Shown one piece after another: positions 1 to 10,443 of a stretch of 64,000 nt of DNA. Made by a program: the position numbers and the translations under genes. The notes below the pieces were generated by a model. The model ran no database searches and had not been told where the DNA came from. It saw nothing but the letters and a program-made list of their open reading frames with translations. The stretch is from Macrothele yani (Eukaryota; Arthropoda; Arachnida; Araneae; Macrothelidae). The stretch is taken from NCBI GenBank assembly GCA_039090855.1, contig CM077011.1, positions 40,629,501 to 40,693,500 of the forward strand. Reading direction: 5' to 3'. Each line of letters starts with the position of its first letter. Positions within the stretch are counted from its first letter, which is position 1.

Positions 1-745
1 AAAACTATTATTACGTTGAAAAAATTAATTTATCAATTATATGAAACTGACTTTTATGAAAAATACCTCGCAATATTGTAAAATGAAAGAGGGAAGCATT
101 CGATTACACATTGCATACCAAACAGACAGCTTTAAGCATACGTTCGACGTGGCGAATTAGTCCGGTCGGTAGAGAGCTTACCTATCACGCAAACGGGCCA
201 GGTTCAGATCTGCTCAGGTGCAAACTGGTGTTTTTCCGATATGTTGAGAAAATTTCCCCAGCGCCGTTCGTTAATTCGTAAGGGTAGAAAACCAAAATTG
301 TAGCTTTGGGTAAGTGCGGTTATCTTTTTTTTTTTTTTTTTTATTGCTATTATTATGGTTACTACTGGGAAATTGGCGGACAAGATTCGGCAAGCCACAA
401 GTTACGTCACGTGGTTGCCGGCTGCCACTAACGGCACACTAGCGGACCACATTAGGCTAGCCATCATTTCTGGCACGTGCTTGCAGTGCCACTGAAGGGC
501 CACTTGTGGCACCTACTGCCTGTGATGGCCCACTGATGGCCCTGTTGTGGCATATGACAACTGAGGGGGAACTGTTAGCCAGCTGTTGGCCTGAAGTGCT
601 GGCTCTTCTGTTGGCCGCCCGGACATTTTATTGACGGTTCGGCAGCGGCAACATAGTGCTGGGCCATTGCTGGCAGCGCTGGCTGCGAGCAATGGCCCAG
701 TGCTGGCCCAGCAAGACTGTTTCTGCTGGGGAGATTCATTCCGCT
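1..745 (+). repeat. tRNA-headed dispersed repeat, inverted partner at 13135-13825
   Basis: Most of this stretch is repeated in reverse complement at 13135-13825, including the AT-rich start, a tRNA-like head, and a GGCC-rich body with many TGGCC and GGCCA words. The tRNA-like head has an A-box-like TAGTCCGGTCGGTAGAGAGC near 158-177 and a B-box-like GGTTCAGATCT at 201-211. That is the layout of a tRNA-derived SINE or composite repeat. Small open frames here (204-398, 575-760) have no recognisable domain and are not called as genes. Confidence 0.6.
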
Positions 746-2015
746 GCCCTTATGCGTCATTGCTTGCGTAAATATGGTTCGATTTCAGTGAAATTTTAGT
801 ATGTGGTAAGGGACCACATAAGGACGAACCCTATTGAAAATGGGGTTGATGGGGTCAAAGGTCACGACATAGGAACGGGATTTATTCCATTGCCCTTATG
901 CGTCATTACTTGCGTAAATAGGTTCGATTTCAGTGAAATTTTGGTATGTTTTAAGGGACCACATAAGGACGAAGCCTATTGAAAATGGGAGAGCTGGGGT
1001 CAAAGCTAACGACATAGGAGCTGGATCCATTCCATTGCCCTTATGCGTCATAACTTGCGTAAATATGCGTAATGCGGTTCGATTTCTGTGAAATTTCAGT
1101 ATATGATAGGGGATCGCATGGGAACGGACCCTGTTGAAAATGAGTGAAACGGGGTCAAAGGTAAGGACATCGGAGCGGGATCCATTCCGTTGCCCTTATG
1201 CGCCATAACTTGTAAAAATGGTTCGATTTCGATGAAATTTCAGTTCATGATAGGGAATCACCTGGGGACGAAATCTTTTGAAAATGGGTGAAATAGGGTC
1301 AAAGGTCGTTCAGGACAGCGGAGCGGGATCCATTCCATTGCCCTGCGCCATAACTTGAGAAAAATGCTTCGATTTCGATGAAATGTCAGTAAATGATAGG
1401 GGATCAACTGGGGACGAACCCAATTAAAAATGGGTGAAATGGGGTCAAAGGTCAGGACATCGGAGCTGGATCCATTCCAATGCCCTTTTGCAACATAACT
1501 CGAGTAAAAATGTTTCGATTTCGATGAAAATGTCAGTATATGATAGGGGATCAACTGGGGACGAACCCTTTTGAAAATGAGTTAAATGGGGTGAAAGGTG
1601 AGGACATTGGAGATTCCGTTGCTCTTATGCGTAATAACTTTAATAAAAAGGGTTCGATTTCGATGAAATTTTAGTATGTGCTAGGGGATCTCCCGGGGAC
1701 GAGCCCTTCTGAAAATGGGTGAACTGGGGTCAAAGGTCTGGACATAGGAGCGGGATTCATTCCATTGTCCTTGTGCGTCATAAATTACGTAAAGATGCTT
1801 CGATTACGACAAAACGTTTTCGTGTTGTTCCGGAGGTATACTGAACCAATTCTGTTTAATATCATCGAAATGGGGTCAAAGGTCAGGGCACAGGAGCGAG
1901 AATTATTCCACAGCCATTATCCTCATAACTTGAGTAATGATTTCTGGTATGTTGGAAAGCGTATCATAATCAATGCATTGCATGATTTTACTAACTTGTT
2001 GAGGATTAGGACCAC
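737..2015 (+). repeat. Tandem array of ~145-152-bp units (R150 family)
   Basis: About eight to nine degenerate units repeat the order: TGCCCTTATGCGTCAT, ACTTGCGTAAATA, GGTTCGATTTC, ATGAAATTTYAGTATGTG, GGGGACGAACCC, AAAATGGG, GGGGTCAAAGGTC. Unit starts lie near 737, 889, 1033, 1190, 1340, 1485, 1620, 1762 and 1907. The array ends in a unique tail (about 1940-2005) that recurs at about 62645-62705, so this is a dispersed element with an internal tandem array and not a local duplication. Open frames inside it (1258-1554, 1765-2031) are shadows of the repeat. A tandem-containing non-autonomous Helitron-like element is possible but no termini prove it. Confidence 0.75.
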
Positions 2016-2109
2016 CCAACCACTTACCTAGAGAAACTTTCTAAAAAAAAAAGCACATCACAACAATCACACATATGCCAAATAAAAAAATAATAAAAAT
2101 AAAAATCTT

Positions 2110-2440
2110 GGCTGAAATTATTGACCGGGCCCTGGCGGTTCCGCCGGCACTGCGTGTCTCTCGCGGAAAGGCTGTGAAGTGTTCATTTTTGATCCGGAAA
2201 AATGCAAAATGCTCAGAAGTAGCTGCGTAAAAGTTGCAAAACCTAAAATGCTTAGTGTGCAAGAGCGTGAAGCGCTCACTAATTGATATAAGAATATTGT
2301 GAAATGCTCAGTAATAGCTAGCTGGATAAAAGCTGCGAAATGCTCAATGGGTGTCATGTAAATATTTCCAAATTGCAGGTGACACACTCTGAAATGGCAA
2401 ATTATCAAGAACAACCAACAGCAACCAGACACGTGGCACT
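2110..2440 (+). repeat. Degenerate short tandem repeat (AATGCTCAG family)
   Basis: The words AAATGCTCA, AAAGTTGCAAA and AGTAGCTG recur every ~45-60 bp in diverged form. The same family is seen at 10030-10440 and 11718-11900. No coding potential is recognised. Confidence 0.5.
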
Positions 2441-2464
2441 CTCACGTACGTACGAGGGGATACT

Positions 2465-3290
2465 GATAAGTTCTCGGCCTCACCAAGAATTAAATGGGCT
2501 AGAGCCATGAAACTTACAGACTATTCCACATATTCACCCCGAAGTTCAACACACTTGACACAGCCTGATAAGTTCTCGGCCTCACCAAGAAGGAAATGGG
2601 CTAGAGCCATGAAACTTACAGACTATTCCACATATTCACCCCGAAGTTCAACACACTTGACACAGCCTGATAAGTTCTCGGCCTCACCAAGAAAGAAATG
2701 GGCTAGAGTCATGAAACTTGCAGACTATTCCACATATTCACCCCGAAGTTCAACACACTTGACACAGCCTGATAAGTTCTCGGCCTCACCAAGAAGGAAA
2801 TGGGCTAGAGCCATGAAACTTACAGACTATTCCACATATTCACCCCGAAGTTCAACACACTTGACACAGCCTGATAAGTTCTCGGCCTCACCAAGAAGGA
2901 AATGGGCTAGAGCCATGAAACTTACAGACTATTCCACATATTCACCCCGAAGTTCAACACACTTGACACAGCCTGATAAGTTCTCGGCCTCACCAAGAAG
3001 GAAATGGGCTAGAGCCATGAAACTTACAGACTATTCCACATATTCACTCCGAAGTTCAACACACTTGACACAGCCTGATAAGTTCTCGGCCTCACCAAGA
3101 AGGAAATGGGCTAGAGCCATGAAACTTACAGACTATTCCACATATTCATCCCGAAATTCAACACACTTGACACAGCCTGATAAGTTCTCGGCCTAACCAA
3201 GAAGGAAATGGCCTAGAGCCATGAAACTTACAGACTATTTCACATATTCACCCCGAAGTTCAACACATTTGGTACAGCGTTTCTGGAGTT
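2465..3290 (-). repeat. 102-bp tandem repeat made from the mariner transposase 3' end
   Basis: Units start at 2507, 2609, 2711, 2813, 2915, 3017 and 3119, with a partial eighth at 3221; spacing is 102 bp and identity is very high. Read on the minus strand each unit holds the transposase C-terminus, residues CVKCVELRGEYVE followed by a TAG stop, then 3' flank and the inner part of the terminal repeat. Because 102 is divisible by three, the plus strand shows a 229-residue open frame (2507-3196) made of a 34-residue repeat. That frame is antisense to the transposase tail and is not a gene. Confidence 0.9.
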
Positions 3291-4282
3291 TCTTTAACCC
3301 TCTCGAAAAAAATTCTGAAATCTGATCACTCAAATACTTCTCTGCTGCTAATATCACCTCCGAATCATTCGAAAAATGCTTCCCTTTTAAACATTTTTAA
3401 GGTTTAGGAACAGGAAATAATCCGATGGAGCAATATCTGGTGAATAGGGTGGATGGTCTATGCACTTAAACCCCAGATCATCTATTGCCTTGCCAACAAT
3501 GTGAGCCGGCGCGTTGTCTGCAAAAGGGAGAACACCTTTCCGCAGTTTTCCTCACCTTTTTTTCTTCGACGCCTCCTTTAATTAGAATAGTATTCAGCAT
3601 TTATTGTTTGGCCTTTCGGGAAAGAGTCAGTCAGTAAAGCGTCTTCCGAATCCCCCCTAAAAAACTGTTACCATGACCTTTCATGCAGACCTTTGAGTCT
3701 TGAATTTCTTGGCCATGAAGACCCCGAGTGCTGCTACTGCATGGACTGTTGTTTCGTCTCTGGATCGTAGAGATGTAACCACGTTTCATCAACAATGAGC
3801 TGGCGCTGCGAAACGTTGGCTCCAGATCGCTCGAAATGTTGCAAAACCGATTTGGAAGTGTCCCCTCGTTTTCGTTTCTTATCGGCGTTCAAACATTTGA
3901 GCACCCACTTTGCTGACATGTTCTGCATATCGAAGTGCTCATGAATTATTAACCCAACCCATTCCCTGGATATCTCCAGTATGTCAGTTATTGTTTTAGC
4001 AGAGATTTGCCGATCTGACAAAATGAAGTCATGAACACGATCAACAATTTCGGGTGCTACCACTGTTAAAGGCCTCCCAGTTCTTGCTGCATCTTCGGTC
4101 TCAAAATCTCCATGCTGAAAGTTGGCACACCATTTCTTCACTGTGGAATATGTAGGGTATTTGTCACTTAATGTTTGATTCATACAATTATAGATTGCCT
4201 TTGCAGTTTTCTTCTGCAGGAACAGAAATGCCATGATAGCCTGGAGTTCCGCATTCGAAAATTCAACACTTTGCATTGACAT
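3230..4282 (-). pseudogene. Mariner A transposase, broken
   Basis: The minus frame starting at 4282 gives 182 residues: an N-terminal helix-turn-helix region (FLFLQKKTAKAIYNCMNQ, TYSTVKKWCANFQ), then GRP, then the first catalytic aspartate in IVDETWLHLYDP. The frame stops at 3734. Downstream, in shifted frames, come FADNAPAH (second aspartate, about 3510-3540) and HPPYSPDIAPSDYFLF (third aspartate, about 3425-3470), the spacing expected of DD34D mariners. Several further stops separate this from the C-terminal CVELRGEYVE that seeds the satellite. The enzyme would have cut and pasted the element in the nucleus; this copy cannot make it. Confidence 0.85.
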
Positions 4283-4514
4283 GATTCAGTTCAGGACGTC
4301 AAACATCTGCAAAAAAAAAAAAAAAAGAACTATTAGTCTGAAAATTGGCACTTTACAATACAAAAGAACACTCTTTCGAGTTGTAGTGACAAAATACTAC
4401 TACAATTACAGGAAATGGGTTAGGCCGTGAACTTTTCAGCATCCCCTCTATTGACGTTGAGTCGGTTTTTAAACATCATAAAGTATTCATAAGTGTACGA
4501 AGCGTATACAGCGG

Positions 4515-4645
4515 CAATATGGAAAAGATTCGTGATTTAAACGACTTTGAAAGTGGCATGACAGTGGGCGCTATGACGGAAAGGATTGATTCGCTAACAA
4601 CAACAAAAACAGCCAACGACAGGTCGATGTTCGAGGGTAACGTAG
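4515..4645 (+). pseudogene. Possible Tc1-type transposase N-terminal fragment
   Basis: A short plus-strand frame starting near 4519 reads MEKIRDLNDFESGMTVGAM, which resembles the start of Tc1-like transposases (the RDLSDFERGxIVGA pattern before the first helix-turn-helix). The likeness ends after ~25 residues and no catalytic motif follows. The fragment lies between mariners A and B. The resemblance is short, so confidence is low. Confidence 0.35.
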
Positions 4646-4879
4646 ACTAGAAAAGATGGTACGCGTGTTCACAAAACCTGCGAAGAAACTCTTCAGAGAT
4701 TCTAAGATGTTAGCTGATTGGCTGAAAATCCGTGACGTATTTTCATCTTTCTCGCTGCTGTTCAGGTCGGTCGTAAACCTCAAAGATCATAGCGACAGCA
4801 CTGCCAATGGTGCTATTGTAGAATCAGGGTTTATTTGGATGGTTTTAAAATATAAAATGTTATTACTTTTTACTAAATA

Positions 4880-6192
4880 CAACGTCCTTTCCATAAAAAC
4901 TGAGAGTAAAATCACAAAAAATGTAGAAATATAGGTACAGCAAAATATATGTTATTCTTTCTCAAAGTATCTTCTCTCGGATGATATGCAACGGTCCCAT
5001 CGTTCAGTCCGCTTTTCAAAGCATGTGGCGAAGGGATTTTGTGAAAGCTGCTTTGGCTATCCCTGCACTGCTCGCATAACATCAGCATCTGTGTTGAATT
5101 TTGCGCCACGGAATTTCTCTTTCCTTGTTGAAAGCAACCAGAAATCGCCCGGGGCGAAGTCAGAACTCCAGGCAGGCTGTGGCATGATTTCAAGGCAGCA
5201 TTTCATGAGAAACTGTTCAGCACAAGCAGCCACATTCGGGCGGGCGTTATCATGGTGTACGGCCCACTTGCCCACAAGTTCCGGTCGCTTAATCGATATG
5301 TGTCGTCGCAGACGCTTCAAGACTGAAATTTCATACTCAGCATTGACAGCAATTTGCGGAGGAACGGGATGCTGGTTGACTACACTTTTATGATCAGAGA
5401 AAATCATCATCATCACCTCCTCCGCTGATCTGGTCTAGCGGACGTCTTTCGAAGGAAGCGAGCCTGTGTTTTGCCAAACACTCGTTATGCTCTTCGTGAG
5501 GGGGTCAAAATAGTGAGCCCATGTTTCATCGGCAGTTACTACTGTGTTTAGAAAGTTTGTATTCTTTGTAATCACTTGTTTTCACTCAGGACACAACTGA
5601 ACTATGGCTAACAAATGTTCACTCGTCAGGTGATGAGGTCTGGAACACACACGATGTAACAGTAATTTGGCACGTAAAATGCGGAATGCAGGCGTTTTTG
5701 AAATATTAGTTGGCGCCGCTATGTCTTCACACGTCATTCGTCGATCTTCTTGCAGGATTGCCCGAGCAGTGTTAACAATGTACTCCGTAACAAGACTTTC
5801 AGGTCGACCAGGCCTCGGAGCGAGTTCTACCGACAAACGCCCTTTTTTTGAAATTATAATGCCATCTAAAAATTGTTGACTCACCCAAACATTTATCTTT
5901 GTAAGCTTTTTTTATTAAATCAGCTGTTTCTTTAGCCGTTTTATCCAAACGATAGCAAAATTTCATCGCACAACGCATTTCACTTCTTAACGCTGAATCA
6001 CTTACCTCCATAGCAGTATGGCGAAATGTACCTTAAACAACTACGCAATAACAAAACCAGAATCGTCTGCCACGGCTAATATTTGTTGCCATAGATACTT
6101 CCTTAATTCAGTTAGTCGTCTGCGTGGTTATTTTTCCACTTCGCATTTTTACCAACTCAGAAAAAAATAATCTTTGTTTTTATGGAACGGCC
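4880..6192 (-). mobile_element. Mariner B, full-length but decayed
   Basis: Terminal repeats match imperfectly: CGTCCTTTCCATAAAAACTG on the left and, in reverse complement on the right, GGCCGTTCCATAAAAACAAA. TA flanks both sides (4878-4879 and 6193-6194). The length of 1313 bp is typical of a complete mariner. The transposase is on the minus strand. The termini distinguish this family from mariners A, C and D in the window. Confidence 0.85.
4952..6011 (-). pseudogene. Mariner B transposase, frameshifted
   Basis: Reading from 6011 on the minus strand: an N-terminal domain MEVSDSALRSEMRCAMKF with KTAKETADLIKKAY and a FRWHYNFKK helix-turn-helix; then, after a frameshift near 5830, PRPGRP and a second helix-turn-helix (CEDIAAPTNISKTPAFRILR). 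The catalytic core is spread over further frames: TADETWAHYFDP near 5510-5545, then HHDNARPNVA near 5240-5270, then WSSDFAPGDFWLL near 5130-5165 (DD34D spacing). The tail ERWDRCISSERRYFEKE ends with a stop at 4952-4954. All three aspartates survive, but at least two frameshifts and internal stops prevent expression. Confidence 0.85.
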
Positions 6193-7482
6193 TATGTAAT
6201 TATAATTTCCTTTAGTACCGAGTTCTGCTACCAAGAAAGGTAATGCTTTAATCTAGGGAGATTTAAGTGCAGCAAATAACTGACCGCTACTTTACGTAGC
6301 TGTAATATTTTCTGTGGACTGAAATATAGGATGACCGGAAGTCAGGATTTTTGTTCCAATCAAAACACGATTCGTGAAATAGGAAACTAAATTTTATTTT
6401 GTGTCTTACTATTTTTATATATTCAACAATTCGGGAGAAAACCACATACTTAAATTTCAAAAAAAAAGAAAGAAGATTAAAGTTGTTTTTTGCATAATAC
6501 GAATTTATTTATCATCACTAAAACACAAATAATACGAATTTAGTAATAATTTATAACATGGCTATTCCTAAACTTAATGCGTACAAATATTTCTTATTTA
6601 TGTGTTTTACTAAGGAATAAAGGAGATTTTCAAGTCAAATTTTTGAAAAGGAAGGGTAGGAGTACTTTGCAAAAATTTGACTTAAAAATCTCCTTTATTA
6701 CTTAATAAAACCCATAAATTTGAAATATTTGTAATACGAATTTCTTTTAGAGGGATCCTAATTATTCTCTCCACAGAAATTTTGTTTCTCTCTCTCTTTG
6801 AAATACAATCATGCTTTTTCTCTTAAGCTTAAAGCAAATACTTCATTGAGAATATACTCCGGCTCTGAATATCAGTGTTAAAACTTGCCGGAAACTTGCC
6901 TCAACTGGTTCTTTTGTCAGTAATTTTACTTTAAAGAGCAACTAAAACTTTCCCCTTCCTTCTTTTCCAACTGTTTAACATTATAGGCGTAATTTTCGGG
7001 AAAACTCGATGTTATTATTGTAACATTGTAATCCATGTGATACTGGTCACTGAAGTAGCTTTTCTTTTTCCTTCCCGTTCGTTTCTCCCACGTAGCGTTT
7101 ACTAGAGACGATCTCCAATTTGTGTCACGTGATTACATAAGCCAATCACGGAACGTTGAAGCGCCCTCCGAAGAGTTTCTTTGCAGGTTTTGTGAACATG
7201 CGGATGAGCACGGGCTGACGGGGGTGTTCTATTGCGTTTTGTACCTGCGCAGTACAATAGCAGCATTGAGGGGAGAATTTCCGCATACACAGCTTACTCA
7301 AGACTGTCTGGAAAGTACAAGGTCATGACATTAGACGGATGAGTTCTGACCGTTTGCTACGTCACTCTCATGTTACACAGCCTGATACGTCGATGTCGTG
7401 TTTGACGTCACACACGACAGCGTGGGAAACCAATCGGAAGCCTTGTTTTCCACTTGATGTCACTAAAAGAAGGAACTCATCT
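6193..7482. other. AT-rich spacer without recognisable gene
   Basis: Apart from the fold-back at 6575-6745, I see only AT-rich unique-looking sequence, several AATACGAATTT words around 6495-6545 and 6732-6745, and two overlapping small frames (7102-7290 and 7122-7328) without recognisable motifs. Confidence 0.5.
6575..6745. repeat. Fold-back (MITE-like) inverted repeat
   Basis: Two arms of ~70 bp are imperfect reverse complements around a ~15-bp loop. The left arm contains GTACAAATATTT at 6581 and TAAAGGAGATTTTCAAGTC near 6619-6637. The right arm contains the matching GACTTAAAAATCTCCTTTA near 6679-6697 and AAATATTTGTAA at 6723. No target duplication is clear. It could be a short MITE or a DNA hairpin left by repair. 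Confidence 0.7.
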
Positions 7483-7490
7483 CTCTAATA

Positions 7491-8167
7491 CAGTCGTTCC
7501 CAAACTGTGTTCCGCGGAACCCCATGGTTCCGCAAAAGCCTCATAGGAGTTCCACGAAAAATCTCAGAAATCAAATTTAAAACGGATTTCGCAATAAAAC
7601 CACACAAGGCCAACTATTTGACTGCCAGCTGGCGTCCAGGCAGCAGACAAGGAAATGTATCACGACATTTGGTTCCCAGCTCTAATGCGAATGTGGGGAG
7701 GGGTTATCTCCAAATGTTTGTAGTTATATCCAATATTTTCTTGTACTAAAATAAATGTTTGTGGTTATATCCAATATTTTCTTGTACTAAAATAAATGTT
7801 TGTGGTTATATCCAATATTTTCTTGTACCAAGGTAACAGTTTGTGTTTATATCCAATATTTTCTTGTACCAAAATCAATGTTTCTGGTTATATCCAATAT
7901 TTTCTTGAACCAAAATAAATGTTTTTGGTTATATCCAACATGTTTTTGTACCAAAATAAAGGCTTGCGGTTATATTTATAAAAACCGTTTTCTGTTTATT
8001 TCCAAACCTACAAATTTATGCAAAACAGTCAGGCAATAGAAGTAGGTGAAAGATGAAGAACGATGTGGGCTCACAATGCTTAGTAAAAACTAGAGATAGA
8101 GTTAGGGTTTCGCGGGGAAAAAAGTCATCTGAAGGGTTCCATGACCGAAAAAGTTTGAAAACCGCTG
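7491..8167. mobile_element. Non-autonomous hAT element with 8-bp target duplication
   Basis: The ends form hAT-type terminal inverted repeats: CAGTCGTTCCCAAACT on the left and, in reverse complement on the right, CAGCGGTTTTCAAACT. Both sides carry the identical 8-bp duplication CTCTAATA (7483-7490 and 8168-8175), as expected for hAT insertions. The 677-bp body has no transposase and is largely a 40-43-bp tandem repeat. The small frames at 7507-7749 and 7800-8039 are repeat shadows. Confidence 0.92.
7705..7990 (+). repeat. 40-43-bp minisatellite inside the hAT element
   Basis: About six to seven units carry TGGTTATATCCAATATTTTC followed by TTGTACTAAAATAAATGTT; unit starts lie near 7715, 7755, 7798 and onward, with increasing divergence to the right. 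The array sits wholly within the hAT terminal repeats, so it either expanded inside the element or was carried by it. Confidence 0.85.
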
Positions 8168-8175
8168 CTCTAATA

Positions 8176-8640
8176 TCGTGCCTGGCCTTGTGTTTTTTAG
8201 ACGGTCTTGACCCACCGCACATCAGCACAAATCAGCTGTAACAGCAGAGACATCTCCATAGGACACAGGCGACGTTAGATCTTTTGGGGCCCTAAGCGCT
8301 AAAAGATTAAGGGGCCCCACTCTCCTTTTTATCGCTTCAGAAATTTTCACCCGTCATATTAACAAAAAAAAAAAAAGTAAAGTTAAGAAAAAGGTTTTTA
8401 CGCTTTTTAAAATTCCATTCTATTTTCCTATTGGTAGAACGTTTTGAAAGAAACAGTGCTAGTGTACACTTTATTCGTCCGTGAACATCGAAATTTTTGT
8501 TTTTAGAGATGTTTCAAAAATTATTTTTGCGGCTAGTACGAAATCAAAAGGACATTAAGTTTGGCACTTTAAATATCCCCCAAAATCAATTACCTTGAAA
8601 AATAATAATAAATAAATGGAATTCGGGTTTTCAAAAGTCA
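8176..8640. other. Spacer, no gene seen
   Basis: The stretch is AT-rich apart from a pair of GGGGCCC-type words near 8285-8320 that could form a small hairpin. No coding sequence or known repeat is recognised. Confidence 0.4.
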
Positions 8641-9665
8641 AAACAACACTTTCCTTCTAAGTTCGTCTCATTGTCCTCTTCATCCTCAAAGGCTTCTTTG
8701 CAAAGTAGCCTCGTCCGAGCAGATAGTGAACGCGAGAATGCGGATCAGTGATTTTCCCACGCTGAGAAAGAGGCAGATATTGAGTCTTTTCTTAAAACAA
8801 CACTTTTCTTAAATGCCATTCGCCTCCTTCTAAGTTCGTCTCATTGTCCTCTTCATCCTCAAAGGCTTCTTTGCAAAGTAGCCTCGTCCGAGCAGATAGT
8901 GAACGCGAGAATGCGGATCAGTGATTTTCCCACGCTGAGAAAGAGGCAGATATTGAGTCTTTTCTTAAAACAACACTTTTCTTAAATGCCATTCGCCTCC
9001 TTCTAAGTTCGTCTCATTGTCCTCTTCATCCTCAAAGGCTTCTTTGCAAAGTAGCCTCGTCCGAGCAGATAGTGAACGCGAGAATGCGGATCAGTGATTT
9101 TCCCACGCTGAGAAAGAGGCAGATATTGAGTCTTTTCTCAAAACAACACTTTTCTTAAATGCCATTCGCCTCCTGCTAAGTTCGTCTCATTGTCGTCTTC
9201 ATCCTCAAATACTTCTTGCAAAGTAGCCTATATCCGAGCAGATAGTATCGCGAGAATGCGGATCAGTGATTTTCCCACGCTGAGAAAGAGGCAGGTATTG
9301 AGTCTTTTCTTAAAACAACATTCTTAAATGCCATTCGCCTCCTTCGAGGTTCGTCTCATTGTCCTCTTCATCCTCAAAGGCTTCTTGCAAAGTAACCTCG
9401 TCCGAGCAGATAGTGAACGCGAGAATGCGGATCAGTGATTTTCCCACGCTGAGAAAGAGGCAGATATTGAGTCTTTTCTCAAAACAACACTTTTCTTAAA
9501 TGCCATTCGCCTCCTGCTAAGTTCGTCTCATTGTCGTCTTCATCCTCAAAGACTTCTTGCAAAGTAGCCTATATCCGAGCAGATAGTATCGCGAGAATGC
9601 GGATCAGTGATTTTCCCACGCCGAGAAAGAGGCAGATATTGAGTATTTTCTCAAAACAACACATC
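8640..9665 (+). repeat. 173-bp satellite, six units, with dimeric substructure
   Basis: Unit landmarks (CCTTCTAAGTTCGTCTCATT) start at 8653, 8826, 8999, 9172, 9341 and 9513, a 173-bp period shrinking to ~170. Units 4 and 6 share private variants (CCTGCTAAG, GTCGTCTTC, TATATCCGAGCAG), and the ends of units 3 and 5 share TTTTCTCAAAAC. This suggests the 3-4 pair was duplicated as a block to give 5-6. No coding frame persists across units; the frame at 9531-9767 starts in the last unit and runs into the flank. Confidence 0.9.
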
Positions 9666-9779
9666 AGTGCCAGCCAATCACAGCAAACCGTAACCAAGTT
9701 CATTGTACTAACTAATGCACCCATGCTTGTTGGGGGGGAGGTGGGCGGAGACATTCCGGTCACTTAAATTTTAAACATT

Positions 9780-10440
9780 CCAGAAGTAAGTTTGAGCTTC
9801 TCACTTTTTTTAAAATAAAAAAATTAATTAATGAAATGTTTTTTATATTTTTTTTATTTAAAATCAATTACAGAAAGAACGGTGATAAAAATGAAGGGTG
9901 GGGGGGGGGGGTAGAAAAAATAAGGCTTCCAATCCAAGTTCCAACTTCTACTGCATTAGTAAGAGAAAATAATTTTTTTTTGCCCAAGTGGTTTTGATGA
10001 TTGCCCAGTTCATTAGATAGGCGTGCATTGCCCATAGCCGCTTAGAAAGAATGTTGACCTCACTTGTTGTTGTGTAGAAGTTTTCAAAAACTCGCGGTTG
10101 TTCTGCGAAAATTTTAGAATAATAAAGCTTAGTAGTTATCTGAATGTTATCAAATCCCTAGTTGCGTAAAAACTGATAATGTTTTCGATAGTTCTGTAAA
10201 AGTTGTAAAATACTTAGTTATTGTTGTGAAAAAAAAAACTGTAAAATAGTCAGTGATAGCTGTGTAACATCTGCAAAATGCTGAGTGGTTGATGTGTTTT
10301 CAAATATTGAAGTTTTCGGTGGTTTTTGCATAGAAATTGTAAAATGCTCAGTGATTGCTATAAAGTGGTTGTAAATGTTGTCAAACTGTCCTTCATAGTT
10401 GCTGCGAAGAAATTGTGGATTTCTCAGTGATAGTTATGCA
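9780..10440 (+). repeat. Degenerate short tandem repeat, left part
   Basis: After an AT- and G-rich stretch (9780-10030), loosely repeated units with GTAAAATGCTCAGTGATAGC, AAAGTTGTAAA and similar words run every ~45-65 bp up to the mariner at 10444. The same pattern resumes at 11718, so the mariner landed inside this array. Confidence 0.55.
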
Positions 10441-10443
10441 TTA

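Larger units (their letters stand above)
2455..4448 (-). mobile_element. Mariner A (Tc1/mariner, DD34D) with internal satellite
   Basis: Imperfect terminal inverted repeats bound the element. The left end reads GAGGGGATACTGATAAGTTC and the right end, in reverse complement, GAGGGGATGCTGAAAAGTTC. A TA follows the right end and a TA lies one base outside the left end. The transposase remnant is on the minus strand. At ~2.0 kb the element is longer than the usual ~1.3 kb because 102-bp tandem copies have expanded just inside the left terminus, which is the transposase 3' end. Confidence 0.88.

Noticed and set aside
2507..3196. 229-residue open frame with a perfect 34-residue repeat
   Set aside because: It is antisense to the repeated 3' end of the mariner A transposase; the period (102 bp) merely keeps the frame open.
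7102..7328. Overlapping small frames on both strands near 7.1-7.3 kb
   Set aside because: No recognisable motif, no repeat relation and no splice or promoter context.
8640..9665. CRISPR-like array
   Set aside because: The repeats are 173 bp directly adjoining, with no short repeat-spacer alternation, in a eukaryotic setting.
9531..9767. 78-residue frame starting SSSSKTSCKVAY
   Set aside because: Starts in the last 173-bp satellite unit and runs into non-repeat flank; not kept in other units.
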